Source: an uncultured Ruminococcus sp.
Lineage (GTDB): Bacteria; Bacillota; Clostridia; Oscillospirales; Ruminococcaceae
Reading direction: 5' to 3'
Length of the DNA stretch: 36,065 nt
NCBI GenBank assembly: GCA_947176075.1
Contig: CAMWPG010000008.1
Location: 1-36,065 of the forward strand
Part shown: in pieces, positions 7,771 to 17,456 of the stretch
Layout: each line of letters begins with the position of its first letter
How positions within the stretch are numbered: the first letter of the stretch is position 1
The notes under the pieces: model-generated
The model's input: only the letters and a program-made list of their open reading frames with translations
Database searches by the model: none
Told to the model about the DNA's origin: nothing
Made by a program: the position numbers and the translations under genes

Positions 7771-7804
7771 ATAGTAAACGCCAAATAAATTTGTAGTTCA
7801 CTAT
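7771..7804. repeat. Dispersed palindromic repeat, copy 1
   Basis: This 34-bp imperfect palindrome starting ATAGTAAACGCCAAAT matches the reverse complement of the palindrome at 24033-24066 at 31 of 34 positions. It lies between the DUF4340 gene and the small gene. It lacks a T tract in the minus direction. Confidence 0.65.
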
Positions 7805-7811
7805 AACAATA

Positions 7812-9314
7812 TCAGCTCCACGTCTGGATAAAATCTTTATCAGTATCGAAAAGCTTCATATTTTCCTTCAGAGTATCTATGAATGAAGCTCTGCATTTGA
7901 AACATGATAAACCATCTATCGTGATAAGACAAGTATAGCTGTCCTGACGATAAAAAGCTATTTCCTGTTTTTTCTTTCCATTTTTTGTTTCAAAATTCAA
8001 AACTGCTTCCGGCTTGCCTGACGGCTCTTCACCTATAGCAGTTCCCTCAGCCGTCGTTTGCAAAAGGAATGAATAGAATTTTCTGTAACGTTCAGAATCA
8101 GCGCTCTTACCGTTAAGCGTTACTTTTGCATTTTCCTTATCATCGCCCTCAATGGTGAAATCCATTTTCTCCTGTCCCTCAGCCTCGAGTGAAAGACGGC
8201 TTATATCCCAGACAAAGGTTGTAAGCACAAGACTTGATGCAAGGTCTGTAGGCTCTGCTGTTGCCCATAAGCATTTATCAGCCGACATTGCATATACAGC
8301 ATCTACTCCTTCAAGCATTACAGGATAATAGCTTGAAGATACACCTGTCTCCTTGTCTGTTTCAACATACTTTTTACCTATATTCAAGGTGTACGTATTT
8401 TCGTCGTCACACTCCATTATTACTGTTCCAAATGGCTTATCATCAAGACCATACTTTGCAAGATCTGCCTTTTCGGGATAAATTTTAAGTATCTTACTGG
8501 CTGATGCTCCGAACATTCCAGTAATAATATCATTTGAACGCTCCACGCTGAGATATGCCGGAATAGGCGATATCATTTCATGAGTTGCTGCTGTGCCGCC
8601 TGTATTTTCATTATTTGCATCCTGTGCATAGCTAAGAACTATATCATAATCCATATCTTCACGCTTTATAGTGAGATAATTTACTATCGGATATTCGTCC
8701 TCTGCCGGTGCTTTCAGCATTACAAGCGACAAAAAGCTCTCAGCCTTATTTTGATAGTTTGCTATAAGTGATGTTTTTACAGCGTAAACTGTATCATCAC
8801 CCTCAACTGCAAAGTAATTGTTCTCACCATCTGAAACAGAATTGCCTACTCTGAATGCAAAACTGCTGCCGTCATCAAAGTGAAGCACTCCCTTTGCTGC
8901 ATCATCGCCAAGGCCGTATTTATTCATATCAGTACAGTTTTCCAGCACAACAGAGCTTGCTGAAAGTCCTGCTATATTATTTGCCAACGTACTTGTAAGC
9001 GCTGTATTAGTTGGAATATCTTCAAAGCCCTTTACTCCAAATGTGACTGCCGTACCAGCTTCCTCATCTGCCTTTGCAGTCCGCACTATAGTATATGAAC
9101 CGGTGCTGTTTTTCACCTCTATAGATGATACATTGTCAGCTGTCTGAGAGGAAAGCACCAGATCCGCCGGATCTGTATCGTTAGCTGATAATGATATCTC
9201 CGCTTCGCTGCTGCTTTCATCTGCTGCCTGCTGACGTGAAACCACCACAACTGCTGCTGAAAGTCCTGCAACAAGAATACAGCCGCCTACAAGTCCCAGT
9301 ATTTTCTTATTCAT
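7812..9314 (-). CDS. DUF4340 domain protein, partner of Gld-type ABC system
   Basis: Membrane-anchored protein of 500 residues with one N-terminal helix (about residues 5-25, LGLVGGCILVAGLSAAVVVV). A Ser/Glu-rich linker follows, then a long extracytoplasmic region with the repeated beta modules typical of DUF4340 (for example KYGLDDKPFGTVIMECDDENTYTLNIG and KYGLGDDAAKGVLHFDDG). The KYGL…P/A…G pattern appears at least twice. DUF4340 proteins are usually encoded last in operons with a GldA-like ATPase, a GldF-like permease and a GldG-like protein, exactly as here. Their function is unknown; a role with the transporter in envelope processes is inferred from context. The start at 9314 has AGAAAGGA upstream. 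It ends the four-gene operon. Confidence 0.85.
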   Translation of the reverse strand: MNKKILGLVGGCILVAGLSAAVVVVSRQQAADESSSEAEISLSANDTDPADLVLSSQTADNVSSIEVKNSTGSYTIVRTAKADEEAGTAVTFGVKGFEDIPTNTALTSTLANNIAGLSASSVVLENCTDMNKYGLGDDAAKGVLHFDDGSSFAFRVGNSVSDGENNYFAVEGDDTVYAVKTSLIANYQNKAESFLSLVMLKAPAEDEYPIVNYLTIKREDMDYDIVLSYAQDANNENTGGTAATHEMISPIPAYLSVERSNDIITGMFGASASKILKIYPEKADLAKYGLDDKPFGTVIMECDDENTYTLNIGKKYVETDKETGVSSSYYPVMLEGVDAVYAMSADKCLWATAEPTDLASSLVLTTFVWDISRLSLEAEGQEKMDFTIEGDDKENAKVTLNGKSADSERYRKFYSFLLQTTAEGTAIGEEPSGKPEAVLNFETKNGKKKQEIAFYRQDSYTCLITIDGLSCFKCRASFIDTLKENMKLFDTDKDFIQTWS

Positions 9315-9338
9315 AGGGCAAAATCCTTTCTGCCTGAA

Positions 9339-10940
9339 TCAGCGGCTTCTTCTGCGCATTGCCACAACAACGCCAATTGCTATCACCAGAAGCGGAATTA
9401 CAAGCCATACGATCCACTTGATAACATCGATCTTTTCTGTTGTGATATCAAGAGTAGATGCTGAAATATTTTTAGAAGCAATAACTGTATTTGCCTCTTT
9501 ACCGCAAATTGTATTCAGTGCGCTGATAACATATGTGCCGTTATTATATGCTGCGTCTGATATTATCATTGAGTCTATCATAGAAATTGATGTCAGTACC
9601 AGCATATCGCTTTCATAAATATTACCATCTGTATTTACCTGATTCTGTACTATGCAGGCAACTGTGCGGGATTTCTTTTCTGCTGCATCCGATTCTGAGA
9701 CAGAAGAATCCTTAAGCACCAGTTCTGTAGAACCCTCTGATGTCTGCCACAGAGGTACTACCACCTTACCATTGTTAAGCTTTTCTTCTATGATAGGTCT
9801 GCCAAACGGCGCAACTATAGGCAAAGAGGAATTTTCAAGACTTCCGCTGTAATTCTGTGATACAACTGTTACACTCGGTGCAATCATGGATTGTCCTCTG
9901 CCATAAAGTACATCATAGGTATTTACAACCTGACTTTTATCCTCTGTGTCATTTACAACGCTCTTTGAAATTGTGATGTTCCATTCCTTCAGGAATGCAT
10001 CAAGATTAGGTGTCTCTCCCTGTGTATAATCTGCAATATACAGCATATGCTTGCCGTATTTACCATCATTATACATAAAATCAGACAGGCGTTTGGTAGC
10101 ATCAACGCTGAGATCGCTGACAGGTGCAGGCAAAATCAGAATGTCATACTTCTCCGGATCAAGTGCAGCTGACGCTATATCAAGACTACGTTCAACATCG
10201 TAGCCATTATCATCAAGAAGATCATTAAGACTGTTTAAAGCATAGACATTGCCCTGAGTCTGGCTGAATATATAGCTGCCGTTCGCTATTTCAATAAGAC
10301 CTACGTGCTTTACATTTGCATCAGTTACATTCATGACAGCATTTGTAAGCATCTGCTCGCCCTTATAACCTGTAATAATATCTGAAAAAGCACATTGACC
10401 GTACATATATGAATAATATTTATTGCTGTCTATATCAAACATTTCAAGGAGACTGCTTACCTTTATACGATCACCGCATGATACTATAACTGCACCAGAA
10501 CCGATATCCCCACCATACATTGTCTGATACTTGGACAAAATATCCGGATCTTTAGTGGTATCAAAATAGGTAACTGTGATATGATCGGAGTAATTCTCAT
10601 ACTTGGAGAGAGTTTCGCTCACCATCATTTCAGTTGTTCCCAAAAGGCTTTTGATAGTATCCTTTTCAACAGAAATGGCGATATCAACATCCTTATCAAG
10701 GTTCTTTATATAGTCAATAGTTTCTTCGGAAACATCATATACATTATCTGTTGTAAGATCAAGGCGGATATCGGCAAGCATACTTACAAGAACATTTATA
10801 AGAACTACCACAACTATAACTACTGCGGTAATTGCTGTTGCCATAGAACCGTATTTCAGCTTCTTACGCATTTTCAGCTTCTTGCGCTGCTTGTCGGTCA
10901 TATTGCCGCTTTCTAAAATTTCCTGCATATTTTCTTTCAT
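9339..10940 (-). CDS. GldG-like ABC-type auxiliary membrane protein
   Basis: A 533-residue protein of the GldG / ABC_transp_aux family. It has a cytosolic basic N-terminus (TDKQRKKLKMRKKLKYG), one transmembrane helix at about residues 31-56, the family-typical RLDLTTDNVYDVSEETIDYIKNL segment right after it, a large extracytoplasmic domain, and a second helix near the C-terminus (WIVWLVIPLLVIAIGVVVAM) ending in a basic RRRSR. GldG works with the GldA/GldF ABC transporter in Bacteroidetes gliding; in clostridia the role is unknown. It begins 14 bp after the permease behind AAGGAGG and precedes the DUF4340 gene by 24 bp, so all are one operon. Confidence 0.88.
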   Translation of the reverse strand: MKENMQEILESGNMTDKQRKKLKMRKKLKYGSMATAITAVVIVVVVLINVLVSMLADIRLDLTTDNVYDVSEETIDYIKNLDKDVDIAISVEKDTIKSLLGTTEMMVSETLSKYENYSDHITVTYFDTTKDPDILSKYQTMYGGDIGSGAVIVSCGDRIKVSSLLEMFDIDSNKYYSYMYGQCAFSDIITGYKGEQMLTNAVMNVTDANVKHVGLIEIANGSYIFSQTQGNVYALNSLNDLLDDNGYDVERSLDIASAALDPEKYDILILPAPVSDLSVDATKRLSDFMYNDGKYGKHMLYIADYTQGETPNLDAFLKEWNITISKSVVNDTEDKSQVVNTYDVLYGRGQSMIAPSVTVVSQNYSGSLENSSLPIVAPFGRPIIEEKLNNGKVVVPLWQTSEGSTELVLKDSSVSESDAAEKKSRTVACIVQNQVNTDGNIYESDMLVLTSISMIDSMIISDAAYNNGTYVISALNTICGKEANTVIASKNISASTLDITTEKIDVIKWIVWLVIPLLVIAIGVVVAMRRRSR

Positions 10941-10954
10941 AGCTATCTGCCTCC

Positions 10955-11692
10955 TTATCTCCAGCGGCGTGTTTCAAGGACACGAACTGTCAGGAAGTTG
11001 AAAATAGCAGCGCAGCTTACATAGAAGAGTACGCTGGACAGATCGAAAAGTCCGCACGTAAAATCGTAAAACTTATTATAGAAGGACAATGCGTTCATTC
11101 CGGCTGCAATAGCACCTACTACTGGCTGGAAGAAATCAGGTACACTTGCATTTTCCACAAAGCCTGCCAATGACTGCACTATGCACATCACAAATATAAG
11201 CAGCAGTCCTATGATGTAGGCAATGAACTGATTTTCTGTAAGGGATGAGATAAACACGCCTACAGAAATAAACGCTGCACCAAGAAGAAAAAGTGCAATA
11301 AAGTTTGCAAGAACTATTCCCCATGCAACTGCGCCGAAAAAGCTTAATATAAGCGCATATACAAATACAATCGCAACTCCTATGGTATACATCGCAAGAG
11401 CTGCAAAATACTTGCCAAGTACGATGCTTCCAAGAGATACAGGTGCTGTCAGCAGTCCCTGTTCAGTTTTTTTCATCTTTTCTTCGCTGAAGCTGCGCAT
11501 CGTAAGTACGGGGATAAGCAGGAATGTAGCCCAGAAGAGCATTGAAAAAAGACCTGACATATCTGCAATACCACGGGAAAGGGTAAACAGATAGAAGCAT
11601 ACTCCTGCAAATAAATAATAGATAGTCAGATAAACATAAGCTATAGGAGACGCAAAGAAGGCTCCCATTTCACGCCTGAAAATAGCACCCAT
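10955..11692 (-). CDS. ABC-2 type transporter permease (GldF-like)
   Basis: A 245-residue membrane protein with about six hydrophobic helices. The N-terminus, IFRREMGAFFASPIAYVYLTIYYL, is a classic start of ABC-2/GldF permeases. SFSEEKMKKTEQGLLTAPVSLGSIVLGKYFAAL is the conserved cytosolic segment that couples to the ATPase. The start overlaps the ATPase stop (TAATG), indicating translational coupling. With the ATPase it forms the transporter core; the GldG-like and DUF4340 proteins are its likely extracytoplasmic partners. The substrate is unknown. Confidence 0.9.
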   Translation of the reverse strand: MGAIFRREMGAFFASPIAYVYLTIYYLFAGVCFYLFTLSRGIADMSGLFSMLFWATFLLIPVLTMRSFSEEKMKKTEQGLLTAPVSLGSIVLGKYFAALAMYTIGVAIVFVYALILSFFGAVAWGIVLANFIALFLLGAAFISVGVFISSLTENQFIAYIIGLLLIFVMCIVQSLAGFVENASVPDFFQPVVGAIAAGMNALSFYNKFYDFTCGLFDLSSVLFYVSCAAIFNFLTVRVLETRRWR

Positions 11693-12738
11693 TATTCTTC
11701 TCCTCCCTTATTTTCAGCTGCTTCTTGTGCAGTTTCTTTAGCGGCTTTCTGCTCCTCCGGTGTGATAAGCTTTATTACCGGAACAGACTTATTCTCCTTT
11801 GTCATATCTTCACCCATTGTTATTCTCATGAAGATATCCTCAAGAGTCATCTCGTCATTTGCCATCCTATAAATAGACAGACCCATATCACGGCACATAT
11901 CATTTAGCATTACTGTGATATCTGCGCCGTCTTCCATTACTATCTCATAATCAAAAGTACCGCCGCTGCGCTCCATATCAGCACGAACGCTCTTAACTCC
12001 CGGTATCTTACGAATAGCTCCCAGTACATCTTCACGTTTGCCGTCAAGACGTACAGTCATACGATTTATGTTCGATACGCTTTTTGTAAGGTTGTCCAAA
12101 GTATCATCAGCCGCCATTTTACCCTTGTTTATGATAATAACACGATCACAGACTGCCTGAATTTCTGACAATATATGAGAAGAAAGTATAAGCGTATGAC
12201 GTTTGCCAAGCTTCTTTACAAGATTTCTTATCTCAATGATCTGCTTCGGATCAAGACCTACTGTAGGCTCATCCAGTATCAGTATAGGCGGATTACCAAC
12301 AAGTGCCTGAGCCATGCCAACTCTCTGACGATAGCCCTTTGAAAGCTTGCGGATAATTCTGCCTGATACATCAGATATCTTGCAGAGATTGCATATTTCC
12401 GTAAGATGAGCCTTTCTCGGCAGCTTACACTTTTTCAGGTCATATACAAAATTAAGATAGCCCATAACCGTCATATCCTGGTAAAGCGGCGGCAGCTCCG
12501 GCAGATAGCCTATATTTGCCTTTGCTTTGATTGGATCTTCCAAAATGTCTATTCCATTTATAAGCACCTGACCAGAGGATGAACTTATATATCCGGTCAG
12601 CATATTCATAGTAGTGGATTTACCGGCACCGTTAGGGCCTAAGAAGCCTAAGATCTCGCCGTCCTCAACAGTAAAGCTGATATTGTCTACTGCCAGATGA
12701 TCGCCGTAGTATTTTGTAAGGTTTTTTACCTCAATCAT
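11692..12738 (-). CDS. ABC transporter ATP-binding protein (GldA-like)
   Basis: ATPase subunit of the ABC-2 system. Walker A GPNGAGKST, Q-loop region YLPELPPLY, signature LSKGYRQRVGMAQAL, Walker B ILILDEPTVGLDP and the H-loop in LILSSHIL are all present. The C-terminal 100 residues form an extension (MTVRLDGKREDVLGAIRKIPGV…) and end in a charged tail, as in other GldA-type ATPases. I place the start at the ATG at 12738 (MIEVKNLTKYYG), nine bases after AAGGAGG; the ORF-track TTG at 12744 is too close to that site. The gene is first of the four-gene operon and lies 80 bp after gltX, so it may be read from the gltX transcript. Confidence 0.92.
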   Translation of the reverse strand: MIEVKNLTKYYGDHLAVDNISFTVEDGEILGFLGPNGAGKSTTMNMLTGYISSSSGQVLINGIDILEDPIKAKANIGYLPELPPLYQDMTVMGYLNFVYDLKKCKLPRKAHLTEICNLCKISDVSGRIIRKLSKGYRQRVGMAQALVGNPPILILDEPTVGLDPKQIIEIRNLVKKLGKRHTLILSSHILSEIQAVCDRVIIINKGKMAADDTLDNLTKSVSNINRMTVRLDGKREDVLGAIRKIPGVKSVRADMERSGGTFDYEIVMEDGADITVMLNDMCRDMGLSIYRMANDEMTLEDIFMRITMGEDMTKENKSVPVIKLITPEEQKAAKETAQEAAENKGGEE

Positions 12739-12819
12739 TGACAAATGCCTCCTTTAATGCAAAATGCAATACAATTATACAACTGCACTGTGATAATAAT
12801 GTGATAGATCATTGAAAGC

Positions 12820-14271
12820 TCATGAGAGCCTTTCAATGGCAATGCGGATTCTTCTGAGAGTCTCTTCCTTACCAAGGATAGCACAGAGATCAGTTCCGCC
12901 GCCCGGTGTACACTGCTTACCGGAAACCGCTGTACGCAGCGGCCAAAGCATGAAACCATTCTTAACCTCAAGCTGCGCAATAAGTCCGAATACTGTCTCA
13001 TGAATATTCTCTGCTGTCCAGTTTTCAAGTGATTCCAGAACAGGCAGCAGCTTTGTAAGCGCATCAAGGGATGTTTCAGGAGTGGTTTTCATCTTCTTGT
13101 GACGGTACATTTCAAGATCGTACTCCGGAAGATCATCTATAAAGTCTATATGCTCTGCAATATCTGTGAATATCTCAGTTCTTGGCTTCAGTACACGACA
13201 AAGAAGAGGCATATCTGCGATCTCACGCTTTACCGACTCCTTAATGTACGGCACTGCGATCTGCGCATACTGTTCTTCTGTAAGAGCCGCAACATATTTT
13301 GCATTTATTGCACGGAGCTTCATGCCATCAAAGATAGCAGGTGATTTACTGATACCCTTGATATCAAAAACACTGCACAGCTCCTCTAAGGAATATATCT
13401 CCTGTTCGCCTGTAGGCGCCCAGCCTAAAAGGCAAATGTAATTGAGTACAGCCTCCGGCAGATATCCCTTTGCCATCAGATCCTGAAAAGAGGCATCACC
13501 GTTACGCTTAGAAAGCTTATGAGACTGATCCTTCATAACCGGTGCGCAGTGGATATATACCGGGACATCCCAGCCGAATGCCTTGTAAAGCAGGTTATAT
13601 TTCGGTGCAGATGACAAATATTCATTTCCTCTTATAACATGAGTAATGCCCATCAAATGATCGTCTACAACATTTGCAAAATTATATGTCGGCATACCGT
13701 CTGTCTTTATAAGTATCTGATCGTCAAGAGTAGCATTTTCAACAGAAATGTCCCCATATATCTCATCATGAAATGTTGTTGTTCCCGTAAGCGGCATTTT
13801 CTGTCTTATAACATATGGAATCCCTGCATTTAGCTTTTCCTGTACCTCTTCCTTGGACAGATCACGGCAGTGACGATCATACATAGGGTCAAGACGTGCT
13901 TCCTCCTGAGCCTTACGAACGCTGTCCAGTCTTTCCTTGTCACAGAAGCAATAGTATGCCTCGCCCTTTTCAACCAGCTGCTCTGCATATGATTTGAACA
14001 TACCCATTCTCTCTGACTGTACATACGGTCCGACAGGTCCTCCTATATCAGGACCTTCATCCCATTTAAGTCCTGCAATGCGCAGGGTATTATAAATTAC
14101 ATCAACAGCACCCTCAACATATCTCTCCTGATCGGTATCCTCAATACGCAGAATGAAGTCACCGCCATCTTTCTTTGCAATCAGATACGCATAGAGTGCG
14201 GTTCTTAAATTACCGATATGCATATATCCCGTAGGACTTGGTGCAAATCTGGTTCTTACTCTTTTTTCCAT
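12820..14271 (-). CDS. gltX: Glutamate-tRNA ligase
   Basis: Class I aminoacyl-tRNA synthetase that charges tRNA with glutamate. The N-terminus [24 protein letters not shown] contains the HIGH motif, and [11 protein letters not shown] at about residue 251 is the KMSKS-type motif. The 483 residues match the bacterial family. Whether it is discriminating or also charges tRNA-Gln cannot be told by eye. It lies 23 bp downstream of ribF on the same strand, so it may be the last gene of the long rimP-to-ribF transcript. No T-box leader precedes it. A hairpin (CATTGAAAG…CTTTCAATG, 12810-12838) overlaps the stop codon but has no clear T tract. Confidence 0.97.
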   Translation of the reverse strand: MEKRVRTRFAPSPTGYMHIGNLRTALYAYLIAKKDGGDFILRIEDTDQERYVEGAVDVIYNTLRIAGLKWDEGPDIGGPVGPYVQSERMGMFKSYAEQLVEKGEAYYCFCDKERLDSVRKAQEEARLDPMYDRHCRDLSKEEVQEKLNAGIPYVIRQKMPLTGTTTFHDEIYGDISVENATLDDQILIKTDGMPTYNFANVVDDHLMGITHVIRGNEYLSSAPKYNLLYKAFGWDVPVYIHCAPVMKDQSHKLSKRNGDASFQDLMAKGYLPEAVLNYICLLGWAPTGEQEIYSLEELCSVFDIKGISKSPAIFDGMKLRAINAKYVAALTEEQYAQIAVPYIKESVKREIADMPLLCRVLKPRTEIFTDIAEHIDFIDDLPEYDLEMYRHKKMKTTPETSLDALTKLLPVLESLENWTAENIHETVFGLIAQLEVKNGFMLWPLRTAVSGKQCTPGGGTDLCAILGKEETLRRIRIAIERLS

Positions 14272-14294
14272 GGAATTTCTTCCCTTTCTGTTTC

Positions 14295-15206
14295 CTATAT
14301 AGATTCCGCAAATCTGCGGGCATTTTCTGTGTCCGTAATGATAGCCCTTTGAAGTGCGGTTATATTTTCAAATTTCTTTTCAGGCCGCAAAAATCGTCTG
14401 AGTCTCGTGCGGCAGCGTTTTCCATACAGATCACCGCAAAAATCAAGTATATGCGTTTCTGCAAGAGGAATATTCTCCGTTGAAACAGTCGGCTTTATCC
14501 CTATATTAGTAACTCCTATGTGCGATATTCCGTCCGGAGTGATGACCTCGCTCAGATATACACCGTTTGCCGGAACAAGCTGACCTTTCTGAAAGCTTTG
14601 ATTTATTGTGGGAAAGCTTATTGTCCTGCCAAGAGCCTTGCCGTGAATGACCTCTGTGTCTATTTCATAGCAGCTGCCAAGCAGCTCAGACGCCTTTTCA
14701 GGACTGCCGCTGCGAAGATATTCTCTTATACGGGTGGATGATACCTCTGCACCGCCAATACACACCGGTTCTATACATATTGCCTCAAAGCCCAGCTGCC
14801 GTCCAAATTCCAGAAGTTCAGAAAAGCCCCATGCAGCATCCCGCCCAAAACGAAAGTCGCCGCCGCAGAATACCTTTCTCACATTCAGCCTTTCACGCAG
14901 TATATATCTGCAAAAGCTCTCGCCGTCCATTTCTCCTATATCGGAAAAGCTGCCGGCGTAAACCTCTTCTATGCCTATAGCTTCAAAAAGGTGTTCCTTA
15001 TGCGCCTGCGTATAGAGATATTCAAATTCCCTGCCATGCTTTTTCGGAAAGGTTTCTGTATTAAAGGTAAACACACAAGGGCGAAGTCCGTCTGCCCTGC
15101 AATGCACTGCCGCTGAAAGAACCTTTCTATGTCCAAGATGAACACCGTCAAAAAGTCCAAGTGCTGCCGCACTTTCCTCCAAAACAGGTCTTGCTGCATT
15201 TATCAT
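14295..15206 (-). CDS. ribF: Bifunctional riboflavin kinase / FAD synthetase
   Basis: Makes FMN and then FAD from riboflavin. The N-terminal nucleotidyltransferase half carries [15 protein letters not shown] (HxGH motif) at about residues 16-30 and the [11 protein letters not shown] segment near 165. The C-terminal riboflavin kinase half starts near [11 protein letters not shown] (about 190) and continues with [10 protein letters not shown]. The 303 residues are normal for the family. The gene begins 11 bp after the truB stop, and its order after truB is the usual one in Firmicutes. Confidence 0.95.
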   Translation of the reverse strand: MINAARPVLEESAAALGLFDGVHLGHRKVLSAAVHCRADGLRPCVFTFNTETFPKKHGREFEYLYTQAHKEHLFEAIGIEEVYAGSFSDIGEMDGESFCRYILRERLNVRKVFCGGDFRFGRDAAWGFSELLEFGRQLGFEAICIEPVCIGGAEVSSTRIREYLRSGSPEKASELLGSCYEIDTEVIHGKALGRTISFPTINQSFQKGQLVPANGVYLSEVITPDGISHIGVTNIGIKPTVSTENIPLAETHILDFCGDLYGKRCRTRLRRFLRPEKKFENITALQRAIITDTENARRFAESI

Positions 15207-15217
15207 GATATCAAGTC

Positions 15218-16120
15218 TTACCTTTCTTCAAAATTCTTTCCGCATCTAAGCTCACTGTGCTCAAAATCAGCCTTAGCCGTTCCTATGAATGCTCCATCGC
15301 AGCTATAGACTGTATAGTCACTCTTATCAGGTATTATATTATGAATGCGTCCAAGATCAAGCTTTACGCCGTTGCGGTACATTCTCGTCTGCACGTCATT
15401 AAGATGAAGCTTTGGGTAAGCATCAAAAAGTCTTTCTGTAGGGATAAGAAGATTTTCTATACTGCCATTGTCTACAGCCCACTTTACTTCCTCAAAGGTA
15501 TAGCATTCAGATATATCAAAGCCGGATGCCATTGTTCTGCAAAGTGATGTCATAACAGCGCCTCCGCCAAGTGCTTTTCCCATATCGTCAAGAAGCGTCC
15601 TTATATATGTGCCCTTACCGCAGCTCACAAGAAGAGATGCCTCCTGCTTTTCTTCGCAAAAGCTTTCAAGCTCTATAGAATAAACCCGAGCCTTTCTAAC
15701 AGGACGCTCTGTTTCAATACCTTTTCTTGCCAATTCGTAAAGACGTTTTCCTCCCACAGATACCGCTGAATACATAGGCGGCAGCTGCTCTATTTCTCCT
15801 GTAAACGCAGGAATAATTTCACGAAGAGCCTGCTCGGTTACATACATATCAGGATATTCACAAAATTCATTGCCCCAGATATCAAGCGTATCAGACGTAC
15901 ACCCAAAACGCACGCCTGCCCTGTAGATCTTGTCCTGACATGGCATTATATCACAAGCCTTTGCCGCCGTTCCTACAAGTACGGGTAAAACGCCTGTTGC
16001 CATCGGATCAAGCGTCCCTGTGTGTCCAAGCCTTTTAATATGAAGTATTCCTCTGAGTTTTCCAATAACATCAAAAGAAGTAAACTCCTGCGGCTTATTC
16101 ATGCACAAAATACCATTCAC
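15218..16120 (-). CDS. truB: tRNA pseudouridine-55 synthase
   Basis: Converts U55 in the T-loop of tRNAs to pseudouridine. The catalytic motif is RLGHTGTLDPMATGVLPVLVG with the aspartate near residue 37. YELARKGIE and GKGTYIRTLLDDMG are the other conserved blocks. The ORF-track start at 16237 would overlap nrnA by 118 bp and add an unrelated N-terminus; I choose the GTG at 16120 (MNGILCMNKPQEFTSF), which overlaps the nrnA stop by one base (TAGTG) and gives 300 residues, the usual length. Translational coupling to nrnA is likely. Confidence 0.94.
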   Translation of the reverse strand: MNGILCMNKPQEFTSFDVIGKLRGILHIKRLGHTGTLDPMATGVLPVLVGTAAKACDIMPCQDKIYRAGVRFGCTSDTLDIWGNEFCEYPDMYVTEQALREIIPAFTGEIEQLPPMYSAVSVGGKRLYELARKGIETERPVRKARVYSIELESFCEEKQEASLLVSCGKGTYIRTLLDDMGKALGGGAVMTSLCRTMASGFDISECYTFEEVKWAVDNGSIENLLIPTERLFDAYPKLHLNDVQTRMYRNGVKLDLGRIHNIIPDKSDYTVYSCDGAFIGTAKADFEHSELRCGKNFEER

Positions 16121-17085
16121 TATTTCTGCATTCCCTTCATAACTGCCTCTACAAGCATCCTTTTTGCATCCTCCGCAGAAGCTTCTATACTGCATCCTGC
16201 CGCCTTTATGTGTCCGCCGCCGCCAAAGCACTTGCATATATCAGAGACATTCACCTTATCCGCAGAACGCATTGATATCCTGAAAAAATTTTTTTCGCGC
16301 TCTTTAAGCACGATGCCTACCTCTGCGCCTTCCACCTGTAACGGAAAACCAGCCACGCCGTCAAGCTCGGATTCGTCAATGCCGTATTTATCCATAAGCT
16401 CCTTCGTGATGCAAACAAGCATACATTTTCCGTCTGCATAGCTTTCAAGCTGCTTTGTGAGTATGCTGTCAAGCTGCATTCTGCCCATGCTTTTAACAAT
16501 GAACATATTTCTGTTGATAGCCGCATATGGGATATCGGGATATTGCTCCATTATCTCTGCTGCAATGCGCAAAGTACGGGGACTGACATTATCATACATA
16601 AAGCAGCCAGTATCAGTAGCAAGTCCCGTATAAAGGCATACTGCCATTTCTCTTGTTACAGAAATATTCATTGCCTTTAATATCTCATATACCACCTGAC
16701 AAGCAGCGGCAGCATTTCCGTCAAGACAAAGCTCCTTTGCATAGCCTGTATTTGAAATATGATGATCTATGCAAAGGTCTGTCTTGCCTGCGTACTGCTC
16801 AAAAAGAGTATCTCCAATAAGCTTTTCGTCTGCCACGTCTGCTGATATTATAATATCCGGCTCGAAATGCTCAATAGTTTCGGCTTCGGGAAGCATAAAG
16901 TGATATCTTTCCGGAATAGCATCACTGCAAAGGACTTTTGCCTTTTTGCCTTGGCTGCGTAAAGCAAGTGCCAAAGCATAGCCAGAACCTATGCAGTCAC
17001 CATCCGGACTTCTGTGAATGAGAATATATGCGTTTTCTGCTTCCAAAAGACGCTTTGCAGCTTCATTTACTGTAAACTCTCTCAC
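16120..17085 (-). CDS. nrnA: DHH/DHHA1 phosphoesterase, NrnA-type (oligoribonuclease / pAp phosphatase)
   Basis: Degrades nanoRNAs and dephosphorylates 3'-phosphoadenosine 5'-phosphate. N-terminal metal motif HRSPDGDCIGSG (about residues 24-35), central DHH in CIDHHIS (about 105), and C-terminal DHHA1 motif FGGGGHIKAAGC (about 287) are all present. The 321 residues fit NrnA. Its start overlaps the rbfA stop by 4 bases. In Firmicutes this gene commonly sits between rbfA and truB, as here. Confidence 0.93.
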   Translation of the reverse strand: MREFTVNEAAKRLLEAENAYILIHRSPDGDCIGSGYALALALRSQGKKAKVLCSDAIPERYHFMLPEAETIEHFEPDIIISADVADEKLIGDTLFEQYAGKTDLCIDHHISNTGYAKELCLDGNAAAACQVVYEILKAMNISVTREMAVCLYTGLATDTGCFMYDNVSPRTLRIAAEIMEQYPDIPYAAINRNMFIVKSMGRMQLDSILTKQLESYADGKCMLVCITKELMDKYGIDESELDGVAGFPLQVEGAEVGIVLKEREKNFFRISMRSADKVNVSDICKCFGGGGHIKAAGCSIEASAEDAKRMLVEAVMKGMQK

Positions 17086-17456
17086 TGCTCTTCCTCCTGT
17101 GTATCTTCCACTACGGAAGGCTGAACGTGATGAAGCATTTCATTTATTCTTGCACTGTGTGCAATTGAATCATCTGCTATGAAATGAAGAGCTGGTACCT
17201 TACGCATTTTAATACGATGGAATACCTCTCGCTTTATATATCCCTCTGCACTTCTTAGCCCCTTTGCGGATTCCTCTGCCTTTGTCTGACCGCTAAGACT
17301 TGATACATAGATCTTGCAGTTAGACATATCTCTCGACAGCTCCACACGGACTATGCTCAGAAGAGGATCTATTCTCGGATCTTTAAGAGTGCGTATAACG
17401 GCTGTCAATTCTCTGAAAAGATCTTCTTCTGTGCGGCTTATATTAAAACTTGCCAT
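17082..17456 (-). CDS. rbfA: Ribosome-binding factor A
   Basis: Small KH-fold protein that helps mature the 30S subunit and 16S 5' end. The 124 residues contain the family pattern DPRIDPLLSIVRVELSRDMSNCKIYVSSL, followed by LRSAEGYIKREVFHRIKMRKVPALHFIADDSI. An acidic tail, VVEDTQEEEQ, ends the protein. It directly abuts infB (stop/start region at 17456) and overlaps nrnA by 4 bases, so it is in the middle of a tightly coupled operon. Confidence 0.96.
   Translation of the reverse strand: MASFNISRTEEDLFRELTAVIRTLKDPRIDPLLSIVRVELSRDMSNCKIYVSSLSGQTKAEESAKGLRSAEGYIKREVFHRIKMRKVPALHFIADDSIAHSARINEMLHHVQPSVVEDTQEEEQ

Noticed and set aside
15218-16237. TruB start at 16237
   Set aside because: It would overlap nrnA by 118 bp and add a non-family N-terminus; the GTG at 16120 fits length and coupling.
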